A stretch of 64,000 nt of DNA from Streptomyces avicenniae (GCF_000719135.1 NZ_JOEK01000018.1:1-64000); one strand, 5' to 3'. Numbered from the stretch's first letter, positions 40,306 through 49,286 are shown. Notes: generated by a model from the letters alone, not told the origin. Made by a program: numbers and translations.

Positions 40306-40620
40306 GCGGTGCGCCGCGGAGGGGCGGCGCGCCAGAACGTTAAGCCGATGAATTCGGGCAACACAAGAAACAGGACGCACGCCGACCACGATCGGCGATA
40401 CCGGGACGAGCCGACCGTCGCCGTACGTCACACGGTGGACGCGGGGCGCGACGGCGGGCCGCGGTGACGCACCGTCAAGGCCCCTGGTCGAGAGCCCGAT
40501 CGCCCGAGCGCGATCAACGCGCGTCACTTTCACGAGGTGAACGGTCGGGGAGCCGAGTGAACTCGGTCACCCACAGGCAACCCATGCCCGACAACAGACG
40601 CAGTGCGGCAAATGCCCGAT
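40306..40620. other. Gap upstream of the riboswitch
   Basis: No gene is seen. It must contain the promoter of the riboswitch-M23 transcript and the end of the dipeptidase operon transcript. A mildly A/T-rich part lies at 40340-40375. No confident promoter or terminator could be assigned by eye. Confidence 0.5.
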
Positions 40621-41808
40621 TCAGCCGTCGAGCTGTTCGATCGTCGCGAGCGACGGCCCGCGCCGCCCCGCCGCGTCCCGGGCGACGGCCTCCGCGTCCC
40701 GCAGGACCCGGACCGCGTTCCCCCAGGTCAGCTTCGCGAGGTCGGCAGCCGACCAGCCGCGGTCCAGCAGCTCCGCGACCAGCCGCGGGTACCCGGCCAC
40801 GCTGTCGAGCCCGTCCGGCAGGTACGCCGTCCCGTCGAAGTCGCCGCCGAGGCCGAGGTGGTCGATGCCCGCGACGTCCCGCATGTGGTCGAGATGGTCG
40901 GCGACGGTCGCCACCGTGGCGCGCGGGCGCGGGTTGTCGGCCTCGAAGGCGCCGAGCACGCGCATGGCGTCCGGCGTGTGGTCCAGCGGCTGGAAGCCCC
41001 GCGCCCGCATGTGGTCGGCGGCGCGCGTGAACCAGGCGTACGCCTCGGCCAGCACGAACTGCGGCACGAACGTCGCCATCGCCACCCCGCCGTTGCCGGG
41101 CAGCAGCGCCAGGACGTCGTCCGGGATGTTGCGCGGGTGGTCGCAGACGGCGCGGGCGGAGGAGTGCGAGAAGATCACCGGCGCCTCCGTCACCCGCAGC
41201 GCGTCCCGCATCGTGGCGGGCGCGACGTGCGACAGATCGACGAGCATGCCCAGCCGGTTCATCTCGCGCACGACCTCCTCGCCGAACGCGGACAGCCCGT
41301 CGTGGCGCGGCGCGTCGGTGGCGGAGTCGGCCCAGTCGATCGTCAGGTTGTGGGTGAGCGTCATGTAGCGGACGCCCAGCGTGTACAGCGCGCGGAGGGT
41401 GGCGAGGGAGTTGGCGATGCTGTGGCCGCCCTCGGCGCCCATCAGGGAGGCGATACGGCCCTCGGCGCGCGCCGCCTCCAGGTCGTCGGCCGTCAGGGCG
41501 CGCCGCAGCGACTCCGGGTAGCGGGCCAGGAGGGCGGCGACCACGTCGATCTGCTCCAGGCACGCGCTGACGGCGCGGTCCCCGGCGTACTCGGCCGCGA
41601 CGTACACCGACCAGAACTGGCCGCCGACGCCGCCCGCGCGCAGGCGGGGCAGGTCGGTGTGGAGCCGGTGGCTCTGGTCGGTGGCGATGTCGGCGCGGTC
41701 GAGGTCGTAGCCCACCTGCTGGCGCAGGGCCCACGGCAGGTCGTTGTGCCCGTCCACGACCGGGTACGCGTCGAGCAGCGCGCGGGCGGCGTCCAGGTGG
41801 GCGCTCAT
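40621..41808 (-). CDS. Membrane-dipeptidase family (M19) dipeptidase
   Basis: 395 residues without a signal peptide. The M19 metal-site blocks are present: [18 protein letters not shown] (HxD), [22 protein letters not shown] (the bridging glutamate), [26 protein letters not shown] with its histidine, [20 protein letters not shown] and [14 protein letters not shown]. The enzyme is a binuclear zinc dipeptidase that cuts L,L and often L,D dipeptides. It may recycle wall-derived dipeptides in the cytosol. Its ATG overlaps the purE stop (ATGA), so it is translationally coupled to purine genes. Confidence 0.93.
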   Translation of the reverse strand: MSAHLDAARALLDAYPVVDGHNDLPWALRQQVGYDLDRADIATDQSHRLHTDLPRLRAGGVGGQFWSVYVAAEYAGDRAVSACLEQIDVVAALLARYPESLRRALTADDLEAARAEGRIASLMGAEGGHSIANSLATLRALYTLGVRYMTLTHNLTIDWADSATDAPRHDGLSAFGEEVVREMNRLGMLVDLSHVAPATMRDALRVTEAPVIFSHSSARAVCDHPRNIPDDVLALLPGNGGVAMATFVPQFVLAEAYAWFTRAADHMRARGFQPLDHTPDAMRVLGAFEADNPRPRATVATVADHLDHMRDVAGIDHLGLGGDFDGTAYLPDGLDSVAGYPRLVAELLDRGWSAADLAKLTWGNAVRVLRDAEAVARDAAGRRGPSLATIEQLDG

Positions 41809-42341
41809 ACGGCGGCCTCGTCGGCGCGCGCGGCGCGCAGGCGGCGTCCCTTCTCGGTGGCCTGCTCGCGCAGCGCGCGCTGGAACTCGACCATCCGCAG
41901 CCGCAGGCCCTCGTCGTGCGCGGCCAGGAGACGGACGGCGAGGAGCCCGGCGTTGCGCGCGCCGCCGATGGAGACGGTCGCGACCGGCACCCCGGCCGGC
42001 ATCTGCACGATCGACAGCAGCGAGTCCATGCCGTCGAGGTGCTTCAGCGGCACGGGCACGCCGATGACGGGCAGCGGGGTGAGCGAGGCGAGCATGCCGG
42101 GCAGGTGGGCGGCGCCGCCCGCGCCCGCGACGATCGCCTTCAGGCCGCGCCCGGCGGCCTCCTCGCCGTACGCGAGCATCTCGTGCGGCATGCGGTGCGC
42201 CGAGACGACGTCCACCTCGTGCGGCACGCCGAACTCGTCGAGCGCGTCGGCGGCGGCCCGCATCACCGGCCAGTCGGAGTCGGAGCCCATGACGATGCCG
42301 ACCAGCGGCGGGGCGGTGGCGGTGGTGTCCTGCGGGCTCAT
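41805..42341 (-). CDS. purE: N5-carboxyaminoimidazole ribonucleotide mutase
   Basis: 178 residues with the class I PurE signature [21 protein letters not shown], then [44 protein letters not shown] and [18 protein letters not shown]. The enzyme converts N5-CAIR to CAIR in de novo purine synthesis. Length is normal. It overlaps purK upstream (ATGA) and the dipeptidase downstream (ATGA). Confidence 0.97.
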   Translation of the reverse strand: MSPQDTTATAPPLVGIVMGSDSDWPVMRAAADALDEFGVPHEVDVVSAHRMPHEMLAYGEEAAGRGLKAIVAGAGGAAHLPGMLASLTPLPVIGVPVPLKHLDGMDSLLSIVQMPAGVPVATVSIGGARNAGLLAVRLLAAHDEGLRLRMVEFQRALREQATEKGRRLRAARADEAAV

Positions 42342-43486
42342 TCGGTGATGACTCCTCTGAGGTAGTCGGCCGCGTGCCGGGCGCGCTCGCGCACGTCGTC
42401 CAGGTCGTCGCCGTAGGTCGTGACATGGCCGACCTTGCGGCCCGGCTTCACGTCCTTGCCGTACATGTGGATCTTCAGCCTCGGGTCGCGCGCCATGCAG
42501 TGCAGGTAGCCCTGGTACATGTCGGGGAAGTCGCCGCCGAGGACGTTGGCCATCACCGTCCAGCGCGCGCGGGGGCGCGGGTCGCCCAGCGGCAGGTCCA
42601 GCACGGCCCGCAGGTGGTTGGCGAACTGCGAGGTGACGGCGCCGTCCTGCGTCCAGTGCCCCGAGTTGTGCGGGCGCATCGCCAGCTCGTTCACGAGGAC
42701 GCGGCCGTCCCGCGTCTCGAACAGCTCGACGGCGAGGTGCCCCGTGACGCCGAGGTCGGCGGCGACGCGCAGCGCGAGCCGCTGGGCGGCCAGGGCGACG
42801 TCCTCCGGCAGGCCGGGCGCGGGGGCGATCACCGTGTCGCAGACGCCGCCGACCTGCACCGACTCCACCACCGGGTAGGCGACGGCCTGGCCGTGCGGGG
42901 AGCGCACGACGTTCGCCGCCAGCTCCCGCACGAAGTCCACCTTCTCCTCGGCTAGCACGGCGACCCCGGCGCGGAACGGCGCGGTGGTCGCGGCGGCGGT
43001 CGCCGCGTCGGGCACGACCCACACGCCCTTGCCGTCGTAGCCGCCGCGCACCGTCTTCAGGACGACGGGGAAGCCGCCGGTCTCGCCCGCGAAGCGCACC
43101 ACGTCGTCCGGGTCGGCCACGAGGCGGTGGCGCGGGCAGGGCACGCCCAGCTCGGTCAGCCGGGCGCGCATCACGCCCTTGTCCTGCGCGTGCACCAGCG
43201 CGTCGGGGCCGGGGCGGACGGGGATGCCGTCCGCCTCCAGCGCGCGCAGATGCTCGGTCGGGACATGCTCGTGATCGAAAGTGATCACGTCGCACCCCTT
43301 CGCGAACGCACGGAGCGTGTCGAGATCGCGGTAGTCGCCGATCACGACGTCCCCGACCGCCTGCGCGGCGGAGTCCTGCGGAGTGTCGCTGAGCAGCCTG
43401 AATCTGATGCCGAGCGGGATGCCCGCCTCGTGGGTCATACGGGCGAGCTGCCCCCCGCCGACCATGCCGACCACCGGAAAAGTCAC
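42338..43486 (-). CDS. purK: 5-(carboxyamino)imidazole ribonucleotide synthase
   Basis: 382 residues from the GTG at 43486 ([20 protein letters not shown]). ATP-grasp features include [36 protein letters not shown] and [30 protein letters not shown], with the [12 protein letters not shown] metal and carboxylate site intact. The enzyme uses ATP and bicarbonate to carboxylate AIR, giving N5-CAIR for PurE. A second GTG two codons upstream (43492) is possible. It heads the purK-purE-dipeptidase operon and is divergent from the GtrA-like gene. The intergenic gap is about 60 bp, so promoters must overlap. Confidence 0.96.
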   Translation of the reverse strand: MTFPVVGMVGGGQLARMTHEAGIPLGIRFRLLSDTPQDSAAQAVGDVVIGDYRDLDTLRAFAKGCDVITFDHEHVPTEHLRALEADGIPVRPGPDALVHAQDKGVMRARLTELGVPCPRHRLVADPDDVVRFAGETGGFPVVLKTVRGGYDGKGVWVVPDAATAAATTAPFRAGVAVLAEEKVDFVRELAANVVRSPHGQAVAYPVVESVQVGGVCDTVIAPAPGLPEDVALAAQRLALRVAADLGVTGHLAVELFETRDGRVLVNELAMRPHNSGHWTQDGAVTSQFANHLRAVLDLPLGDPRPRARWTVMANVLGGDFPDMYQGYLHCMARDPRLKIHMYGKDVKPGRKVGHVTTYGDDLDDVRERARHAADYLRGVITE

Positions 43487-43549
43487 GCACACAGCGTATC
43501 CGCCACGCCCCCAGGACCCGCACGGGACCGCCTGGTTACCATGGCGGCT

Positions 43550-44038
43550 ATGACCGAAGCCCTCACACTCCGCGACCGCCTGCGGGGGGTCGCCCGCGAG
43601 GCCGCGAAGTTCGGCACCGTGGGGGCGTTCGGTTTCCTGGTCAACGTCGTCGTGTTCAACCTGTGCACCCAGGCCGCGGACCTCGCCCCCGTACGCTCCG
43701 GCGTGATCGCCACCTCGGCCGCCATCTGCACCAACTACGCGGGCAACCGCTACTGGACCTACCGGCACCGCGACAAGTCGGGCCGCAGCCGGGAGGTGGG
43801 GCTCTTCCTCCTCTTCTCCGGCGTGGGCATGGTGATCGAGAACGGCCTCCTCGCCCTCTCGCACTACGGCCTCGGCCTCACCTCGCCGCTCGCGGACAAC
43901 CTCGCGAAGAACGTCCTCGGCCTCGGCCTCGGCTCGCTCTTCCGCTTCTGGTCCTACCGGACGTGGGTCTTCCGCGCCGCCCCCGGGCCCGCGGCGGCGG
44001 ACGACACGGCGCCCACCGAGGCGTCAGGCACGGTCTGA
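43550..44038 (+). CDS. GtrA-like membrane protein
   Basis: 162 residues from ATG 43550, chosen because TACCAT (43537-43542) lies 7 nt upstream and no ribosome site precedes either this ATG or the one at 43541, a layout for a leaderless message. Four hydrophobic segments fit the GtrA family: EAAKFGTVGAFGFLVNVVVFNL, SGVIATSAAICTNYAGNRYWTY, EVGLFLLFSGVGMVIENGLLAL and the final LADNLAKNVLGLGLGSLFRFWSYRTWVF. GtrA-like proteins are thought to help flip or position undecaprenyl- or polyprenyl-linked sugars. The 3' end overlaps the sensor kinase gene on the other strand by 15 nt. Confidence 0.88.
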   Translation: MTEALTLRDRLRGVAREAAKFGTVGAFGFLVNVVVFNLCTQAADLAPVRSGVIATSAAICTNYAGNRYWTYRHRDKSGRSREVGLFLLFSGVGMVIENGLLALSHYGLGLTSPLADNLAKNVLGLGLGSLFRFWSYRTWVFRAAPGPAAADDTAPTEASGTV

Positions 44039-45286
44039 GCCGCCGCCCTGCTCGGCGGCCTCGCGGCTGAGGAACAGCGCGAACACCGGCGGCCTGGCCT
44101 GGAGCAGTTCGAGACGGCCGCCGTCCGCCTCCGCCAGGTCACGGGCCACGGCGAGCCCGAGCCCCGTCGAGTTCCGGCCGCTGACCGTGCGCTCGAAGAC
44201 CCGGGCGCCCAGCTCCGAGGGGACGCCAGGACCTTGGTCGGTGACCTCCACGACGACCTGGTTGCCGGTCGTGCGCGTGCGCAGCGCGACGGTCCCGGCG
44301 CCGTGCATGAGCGCGTTCTCGATGAGGCAGGCGAGGACCTGCGAGACGGCGCCGGGCGTGCCCACGGCGCGCAGCCCGGCGCGGCCCGAGTGGACTATCG
44401 CCCGGCCCGCGTTGCGGTAGGCGGGCTTCCACTCCTCGGTCTGCTGGACGACGACGTCGTCGATGGCGAAGGCGACCGCGGAGCCGAGCCGTGGGTCGCG
44501 CGAGTTGGTCAGCAGCCGCTGGACGACGTCGGTGAGCCGCTCCACCTGGGCCAGGGCGATCGCCGCCTCCTCCTGGACCGTGTCACGGTCCTCGGTGGCG
44601 ATGATCTCCTCCAGGCGCATCGACAGCGCGGTCAGCGGCGTACGCAGCTGGTGGGAGGCGTCGGCGGCGAGGCGGCGCTCCGCCGTGAGCATGCGGGCGA
44701 TCCGCTCCGCGCTCGCGTCCAGCACGTCGGCGACGCGGTCCAGCTCAGGGACGCCGTAGCGGCGGTGGCGGGGGCGCGGATCGCCCGACCCGAGCCGTTC
44801 CGCCGCCTCGGCGAGGTCGGTGAGGGGCGCGGAGACCCGGTTGGCCTGCCGGACCGCCAGCAGCACGGCGGCGCCGACGGCCAGCAGCGAGACGACCAGG
44901 GTGATCGTCACCATGCGGCCGATCTCGTCGCTGACGACGCTGCGCGGCTGGGAGACGGTCACCGTCTCGCCGCGCGCCCCGACCTGCTCGGCCGACATCT
45001 CCTCGCCCGACGGCTCCTCGCCGATCCGCACGGTCTCGCTGCCCGGCAGCGCGATCTCCACGAACCGGTCCGCCGGGGCGGAGGCGCGCAGCTCGTCCGC
45101 CGTGACCGGGTCGCCCGACGCGATCCGGCTCTCGACGTCGGCCAGCACCCGGGACGCCTCGGCGTCCAGCCGGTCGCGCGCGGTGGACTCGATGGACCTG
45201 GCCTCGACCAGGAAGAGCGAGAAGCCGAAGACCGCCAGGACGACGAGGACGACGGCCAGGGTCGAGTTGATCAGGCGGCGGCGCAC
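44024..45286 (-). CDS. draK: Sensor histidine kinase (DraK-like)
   Basis: 420 residues with an N-terminal membrane helix (about 8-28), an extracellular sensor of about 100 residues, a second helix (125-145) and a HAMP-like segment. The H-box is LAADASHQLRTPLTALSMRLEEI, with the phosphorylated histidine. ATPase features are ENALMHGAG (N box), VEVTDQGPGVP (G1) and STGLGLAVARDLAEADGG (G2). It should autophosphorylate and pass phosphate to the OmpR-type regulator encoded 12 bp upstream on the same strand. By position between purEK and the sigma locus it matches DraK of S. coelicolor as I recall it, which affects antibiotic production and responds to acidic pH. The orthology needs sequence comparison. 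Confidence 0.85.
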   Translation of the reverse strand: MRRRLINSTLAVVLVVLAVFGFSLFLVEARSIESTARDRLDAEASRVLADVESRIASGDPVTADELRASAPADRFVEIALPGSETVRIGEEPSGEEMSAEQVGARGETVTVSQPRSVVSDEIGRMVTITLVVSLLAVGAAVLLAVRQANRVSAPLTDLAEAAERLGSGDPRPRHRRYGVPELDRVADVLDASAERIARMLTAERRLAADASHQLRTPLTALSMRLEEIIATEDRDTVQEEAAIALAQVERLTDVVQRLLTNSRDPRLGSAVAFAIDDVVVQQTEEWKPAYRNAGRAIVHSGRAGLRAVGTPGAVSQVLACLIENALMHGAGTVALRTRTTGNQVVVEVTDQGPGVPSELGARVFERTVSGRNSTGLGLAVARDLAEADGGRLELLQARPPVFALFLSREAAEQGGGSDRA

Positions 45287-45298
45287 GGCGGTGGTCCG

Positions 45299-45976
45299 TC
45301 AGCTCTTCTCGAAGCGGAACCCCACGCCCCGGACGGTGGCGATGTAGCGGGGGTTGGCCGCGTCGTCGCCGAGCTTCTTGCGCAGCCAGGAGATGTGCAT
45401 GTCCAGGGTCTTGGTGGAGGACCACCAGGTCGTGTCCCACACCTCGCGCATCAGCTGCTCGCGGGTGACGACGCGCCCCGCGTCGCGTACCAGCACGCGC
45501 AGCAGGTCGAACTCCTTGGCGGTCAGGTGCAGTTCCTCGTCGCCCATCCAGGCGCGGTGCGACTCCACGTCGATGCGGATGCCGTGCACGGCGGGCGCGG
45601 GGGCGGACTCGGCCGTGCCGCGGCGCAGCAACGCCCGGACGCGGGCGAGCAGCTCGGCCAGGCGGAACGGCTTGGTGACGTAGTCGTCGGCGCCCGCGTC
45701 CAGGCCGACGACGGTGTCCACCTCGTCGGCGCGGGCCGTCAGGACGAGGACGGGCAGGGTCAGACCCTCGGTGCGCAGCCGACGGCAGACCTCAAGGCCG
45801 TCCATGCCGGGCAGGCCCAGGTCGATCACGACGAGATCGACGTCGCCACGCAGTCCGGCGCGCAGGGCCGCGGGCCCGTCCTCGCGCACGTCCACCTCGT
45901 AGCCCTCACGGCGCAGGGCGCGGGCCAGGGGCTCCGAGATGGATGCGTCGTCCTCTGCGAGCAGTACTCGGGTCAT
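45299..45976 (-). CDS. draR: OmpR/PhoB-family response regulator (DraR-like)
   Basis: 225 residues. The receiver domain has the acidic pair in LLAEDDASI, the phosphorylated aspartate in DLVVIDLGLPGMDGLEVCRRL, the threonine of LVLTARAD and the lysine of DDYVTKPFRLAELLARV. The C-terminal winged helix has HLTAKEFDLLRVLVRDAGRVVTREQLMREVWD and TKTLDMHISWLRKKLGDD, typical of PhoB/OmpR effectors. It forms a two-component pair with the adjacent kinase. TACCAT 6 nt before the ATG, without a ribosome site, predicts a leaderless message. A perfect 15-bp palindrome lies 40 bp upstream of the start. Confidence 0.93.
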   Translation of the reverse strand: MTRVLLAEDDASISEPLARALRREGYEVDVREDGPAALRAGLRGDVDLVVIDLGLPGMDGLEVCRRLRTEGLTLPVLVLTARADEVDTVVGLDAGADDYVTKPFRLAELLARVRALLRRGTAESAPAPAVHGIRIDVESHRAWMGDEELHLTAKEFDLLRVLVRDAGRVVTREQLMREVWDTTWWSSTKTLDMHISWLRKKLGDDAANPRYIATVRGVGFRFEKS

Positions 45977-46015
45977 GGGGCGATGGTAGACGCCCCGCGA
46001 CGCCCCGCAGTCGAT

Positions 46016-46030
46016 ACCGGGTAACCCGGT
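46016..46030. promoter_or_regulatory. 15-bp palindrome upstream of the response regulator
   Basis: ACCGGGTAACCCGGT is a perfect odd palindrome with 7-bp arms. It lies between the response-regulator start and the stop of the upstream ATPase gene. It could be an operator near the -35 position or a terminator stem with too small a loop. An operator is the more likely reading. Confidence 0.45.
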
Positions 46031-46069
46031 GGGCGGCGACGGGGGGCGGCGGCGCCCCGTCGGGTCGGC

Positions 46070-46705
46070 TCAGGCGAGGCCGGGCGGGGCCGCCACCTCG
46101 GCCCAGACGGTCTTCCCGCCGGAGGCGGCGTCGTGCGTGACACCCCAGTCGAGGCAGAGCCGCTCGACGATGAACATGCCGTGGCCGCCGGGGCGACCGG
46201 CGCGGCGGGTGGTGCGCAGGGCGGGATCGCCGTCGCCGCCGTCCACGACCTCGACGCGCAGCGTCTTGGTCCCGTACCCGACGCGCAGCTCCTCGGGGCC
46301 TCCGGCGTGCAGGCAGGCGTTCGTGACCAGTTCCGACACGACCAGCAGGGCGTCCTCCGCGGTGGCGCGCTGCTCCTCCGTCTCGGAGGGGAGCCAGCCC
46401 CAGTCGTGCAGGGCCTCGCGCAGGAACTCGCGCGAGCGGGCGACGACGCCCGCGGTGCCGACGAGCCGCAGCCGTCTGAGCTGCCGCATCGGCTCGGCGG
46501 CGGGCCGCTCCTCCACCGCCGCGGACGGCGCGCCGTCCGGCGGCACGCCGTGGTCGCCGCCGTGGTCGCCGAGGACGTCGGGGTCGCCGTGCGGGATCGC
46601 GTCCCGCACGGCCTCCACGTAGCCGCTCGCCTCGACGGCGGCCTGACCCTGTGGCTCCGGTCCGGGGTCACCGCCGCCTGCCGGGAACGGCCGGGTCGCA
46701 TTCAT
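46070..46705 (-). CDS. ATP-binding anti-sigma-type serine kinase (HATPase_c, RsbW-like)
   Basis: 211 residues from ATG 46705, with GGGGAGG upstream. The first 75 residues are hydrophilic and poorly conserved. The rest is a small GHKL ATPase: EDALLVVSELVTNACLHAGGPEELRVGY (N box), LRVEVVDGGDGDPALR (G1 box) and PGGHGMFIVERLCLDWGV (G2 box). Such proteins in Streptomyces are serine kinases that bind SigF-type sigma factors or phosphorylate STAS antagonists. The STAS gene lies 185 bp upstream on the same strand and a SigB/SigF-family gene is divergent from it, so they may form one partner-switching module. Confidence 0.85.
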   Translation of the reverse strand: MNATRPFPAGGGDPGPEPQGQAAVEASGYVEAVRDAIPHGDPDVLGDHGGDHGVPPDGAPSAAVEERPAAEPMRQLRRLRLVGTAGVVARSREFLREALHDWGWLPSETEEQRATAEDALLVVSELVTNACLHAGGPEELRVGYGTKTLRVEVVDGGDGDPALRTTRRAGRPGGHGMFIVERLCLDWGVTHDAASGGKTVWAEVAAPPGLA

Positions 46706-46889
46706 GCCCACGCCTCCCCTCACCGCATCCCCACGCTGCTGAAACGTTCGTCCGCCGGTGCCGTGCGGGCACCGGGGACACATTGGCCTGAGTGCACTCC
46801 TGCCCGGCGCGCGGGTGGCCACACCCACACCACCCCGGCAATCGTGTGACGCGCGCGCCCGTGGCGCGGCGGCGCGGTTCGCCCGGCAC

Positions 46890-47270
46890 TCAGTCCGCCG
46901 GATGTGCCGCGAGGGCGTCGGCGAGGGTGCTGTGCACGGTGAACACCGAGCCGGCGCCCGTTATCTCGAACACGCGGGCGACGATGGGGCGCATGCCCGC
47001 CAGGTGGATCTCGCCACCGACGGCCTCCGCCTCCAGCCGCGTGGCGAGGAGGACGTTCAGGCCCGTGGAGTCGCAGAACTCCAGCTCGGAGCAGTCGATG
47101 ACGATGCGGCGGGAGCCGTCCGCGATGCTCTGCTCGAGCGTCACGCGCAGCGCGTCCGCGGAATGGTGATCCAACTCACCTGCCGGTGTGACCACGGCAC
47201 CGGGCCCGGTACGCCGCACGTCGATCGTCAGCTGTTTCCGGCGCGTGCTGTCCGGTGTCCCGCGGTCCAT
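46890..47270 (-). CDS. STAS-domain anti-sigma factor antagonist
   Basis: 126 residues. The STAS fold is clear: QLTIDVRRTGPGAVVTPAGELDHHSADALRVTLEQSI, then IVIDCSELEFCDSTGLNVLLATRLEAEAVGGEIHLAG. The SEFxDSTGL loop carries the serine (DST) that is phosphorylated by RsbW-type kinases. The unphosphorylated form binds the kinase and frees the sigma factor. It is divergent from the sigma factor gene (251 bp between starts) and upstream of the ATPase gene, so it is probably part of the control of that sigma factor. An AAGGGGG ribosome site precedes the ATG. Confidence 0.92.
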   Translation of the reverse strand: MDRGTPDSTRRKQLTIDVRRTGPGAVVTPAGELDHHSADALRVTLEQSIADGSRRIVIDCSELEFCDSTGLNVLLATRLEAEAVGGEIHLAGMRPIVARVFEITGAGSVFTVHSTLADALAAHPAD

Positions 47271-47521
47271 GCAGCCCCCTTCTCATCGGAGCCTTCATCC
47301 TGGCTAGGTTCGAAACCTTAGCCCGTGCCCCGTCGTCCCGACAGCCGAACGTATCGGACATCCGTCCGGTTCCGGACGGAGCGAACTTGCCACGGCCACC
47401 CGATCCCCGATAGGCGTAGAGCTTGAGAGTTTTCCCTACGTCGGCTTGGAGGCGCCGCACTCCGCAGTGCACGTCACGGCTTCGGCAGCCATATGCCGAG
47501 ATACTCACGGAGGACACGCCT

Positions 47522-48433
47522 ATGTCACCCGCCCCCCACCCCCACGCCCCCTCGACGACGGCCCAGGACACCGCACCGGCCGCCACCGCCTTCGTGCCCG
47601 CCCGGCTCCGGGACGCCGAGGACGACCTGTTCGCGTCACTTGCCGAGCTGCCCCCCTTCGAGGACGTGGCACCGCCCGACGCGCGGACCCTGTCGAAATC
47701 CCTCTTCGCCCGCCTCGCGACGCTGGAGGAGGGCACCCACGCGCACGCGTACGTCCGCAGCACCCTCGTCGAGCTGAACCTCGCGCTGGTCCGCTTCGCC
47801 GCCTCGCGCTTCCGCTCCCGCAGCGAGCCGATGGAGGACATCGTCCAGGTCGGCACGATCGGCCTGATCAAGGCGATCGACCGCTTCGACGCCGAGCGGG
47901 GCGTGGAGTTCCCCACCTTCGCGATGCCCACGATCGTCGGCGAGATCAAGCGGTTCTTCCGCGACACCTCCTGGTCGGTACGGGTGCCGCGCCGCCTCCA
48001 GGAGCTGCGGCTCGACCTCGCCAAGGCGGGCGACGAGCTGGCGCAGCAGCTGGACCGCTCGCCGACGGTGGCGGAGCTGGCCGGGCGCCTCGGCGTCGGC
48101 GAGGACGAGGTCGTCGAGGGGATGACGGCGTCGAACGCGTACACCGCCAGCTCGCTGGACGCCCAGCCGGAGGAGGACGACAGCGAGAGCGCCCTCGCCG
48201 ACCGGCTGGGGTACGAGGACCACGACCTCGAAGGCATCGAGTACATCGAGTCGCTGAAGCCGCTCATCGCCGGGCTGGCGCCGCGCGACCGGACGATCCT
48301 GTCGCTGCGCTTCGTCGCCAACATGACGCAGTCGGAGATCGGCGAGGAGCTGGGGATCTCGCAGATGCACGTCTCGCGGCTGCTGTCGCGGACGCTGGCG
48401 CGGCTGCGGCGCGGGCTGCTGGCCGAGGACTGA
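47522..48433 (+). CDS. RNA polymerase sigma factor, SigB/SigF/SigG family
   Basis: 303 residues from ATG 47522, with GGAGGA about 7 nt upstream. Regions 2 to 4 are complete: VELNLALVRFAASRFRSRSEPMEDIVQVGTIGLIKAIDRFD (2.1-2.2), FPTFAMPTIVGEIKRFFRDTSWSVRVPRRLQEL (2.3-2.4 and 3.0), then LAPRDRTILSLRFVANMTQSEIGEELGISQMHVSRLLSRTLARLRRGL (4). The TFAMPTIVGEIKRFFRDTSW sequence is typical of the stress/sporulation SigF group, which is governed by anti-sigma and STAS antagonists. The position next to the hut genes fits S. coelicolor sigI as I recall, but other paralogues are possible. A long terminator follows the stop. Confidence 0.93.
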   Translation: MSPAPHPHAPSTTAQDTAPAATAFVPARLRDAEDDLFASLAELPPFEDVAPPDARTLSKSLFARLATLEEGTHAHAYVRSTLVELNLALVRFAASRFRSRSEPMEDIVQVGTIGLIKAIDRFDAERGVEFPTFAMPTIVGEIKRFFRDTSWSVRVPRRLQELRLDLAKAGDELAQQLDRSPTVAELAGRLGVGEDEVVEGMTASNAYTASSLDAQPEEDDSESALADRLGYEDHDLEGIEYIESLKPLIAGLAPRDRTILSLRFVANMTQSEIGEELGISQMHVSRLLSRTLARLRRGLLAED

Positions 48434-48464
48434 TCCCTCCGGCCGCCCTGCGCGGCCGTTCCGG

Positions 48465-48513
48465 GGCCCGCCGGGGAGCACACGCGGTCTACGCGTGTAC
48501 TCCCCGGCGGGCC
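48465..48513. terminator. Long terminator shared by the sigma and TetR genes
   Basis: Arms of 22 nt, 48465-48486 and 48492-48513, pair with one mismatch (C48479 against A48499) around a 5-nt loop. The loop GTCTA contains the tetR stop codon (48489-48491 on the minus strand), so the arm on the right codes for the end of TetR. It terminates the sigma gene and probably the tetR gene too. Confidence 0.9.
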
Positions 48514-49133
48514 TCTTCGTGTCGGGGGGCGGCGCTGAGCAGGGGGGCGAGATCCGGCAGCGCCGCGAAGGCGTCGTCCATCCGGGAGCGGAGCGCGGCG
48601 CGGTCGGGCGCCCCGTCCTCCGCCCAGCGGGCGAGCGCCCAGCGCCAGGCGGTCAGGAACAGCTCGATGAGCAGGCGCCGTTCCAGCTCGGACTGCCCGG
48701 GGGCCAGACCGAGCGCGACGACCCGGTCGGTGACGTCGGCGCAGTGCCGCAGGCTGTGGGCGACCAGCGCGGGCGTGCGGTCGCACAGGGCGCGGCTCGT
48801 CAGGAAGCGTGCCTCCCAGCCGTCGGCCATCTCCTCGACGGCCGCCCGGAGCGCGGCGACGTAGTCGGGCAGCGGCGAGGGGCCGGGCGGGTGCGCCTCG
48901 ACGCGCGCGCTGTACGCGGCCCACAGCTCCTTCTCCGGGGCGAGGGCGACGTCCTCCTTGGAGGCGAACATGCGGAAGAAGGTCCGCTGGGAGACCTCCA
49001 CCGCCTCCACCAGCTCGTCGAGCGTCGCGGCGGCGAAGCCCTTCTCGGTGAACAGCCGCAGCGCCTCGTCCACCAGCGCGTGGCGGGTGCGCAGTTTCTT
49101 GCGCTCCCGCAGCGTCAGTCCGGCGTCGGTCAT
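48489..49133 (-). CDS. TetR family regulator
   Basis: 214 residues. The HTH domain is LTLRERKKLRTRHALVDEALRLFTEKGFAAATLDELVEAVEVSQRTFFRMFASKEDVAL (about residues 7-66), with the recognition helix VSQRTFFRMF. The C-terminal ligand domain is typical of the group (ALVAHSLRHCADVTDRVV). The divergent oxidoreductase gene is the likely target. Two palindromes in the gap at 49148-49199 are candidate operators. Its last codons form the right arm of the shared terminator hairpin. Confidence 0.92.
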   Translation of the reverse strand: MTDAGLTLRERKKLRTRHALVDEALRLFTEKGFAAATLDELVEAVEVSQRTFFRMFASKEDVALAPEKELWAAYSARVEAHPPGPSPLPDYVAALRAAVEEMADGWEARFLTSRALCDRTPALVAHSLRHCADVTDRVVALGLAPGQSELERRLLIELFLTAWRWALARWAEDGAPDRAALRSRMDDAFAALPDLAPLLSAAPRHEEARRGVHA

Positions 49134-49147
49134 GGGGCGAGTCTACC

Positions 49148-49199
49148 TGTCGCCGGTGACAGCCAAAAGCCTGTTGCACGCTTATGCCGGTGACTGGCA
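49148..49199. promoter_or_regulatory. Paired operator candidates between tetR and the oxidoreductase gene
   Basis: TGTCGCCGGTGACA (49148-49161) and TGCCGGTGACTGGCA (49185-49199) are near-perfect palindromes sharing GCCGGTGAC. The repeats of GCCGGTGAC begin at 49152 and 49186, 34 bp apart. They suit two TetR dimers on one DNA face. Confidence 0.6.
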
Positions 49200-49286
49200 C
49201 TATCTCTTCCGCCGCCCGGTCCCGGGCCCGGTGCCCACCCGGAGCGGCGTGACGCGCGTGCGTCCACCGACGGAAGGATCCGAACG

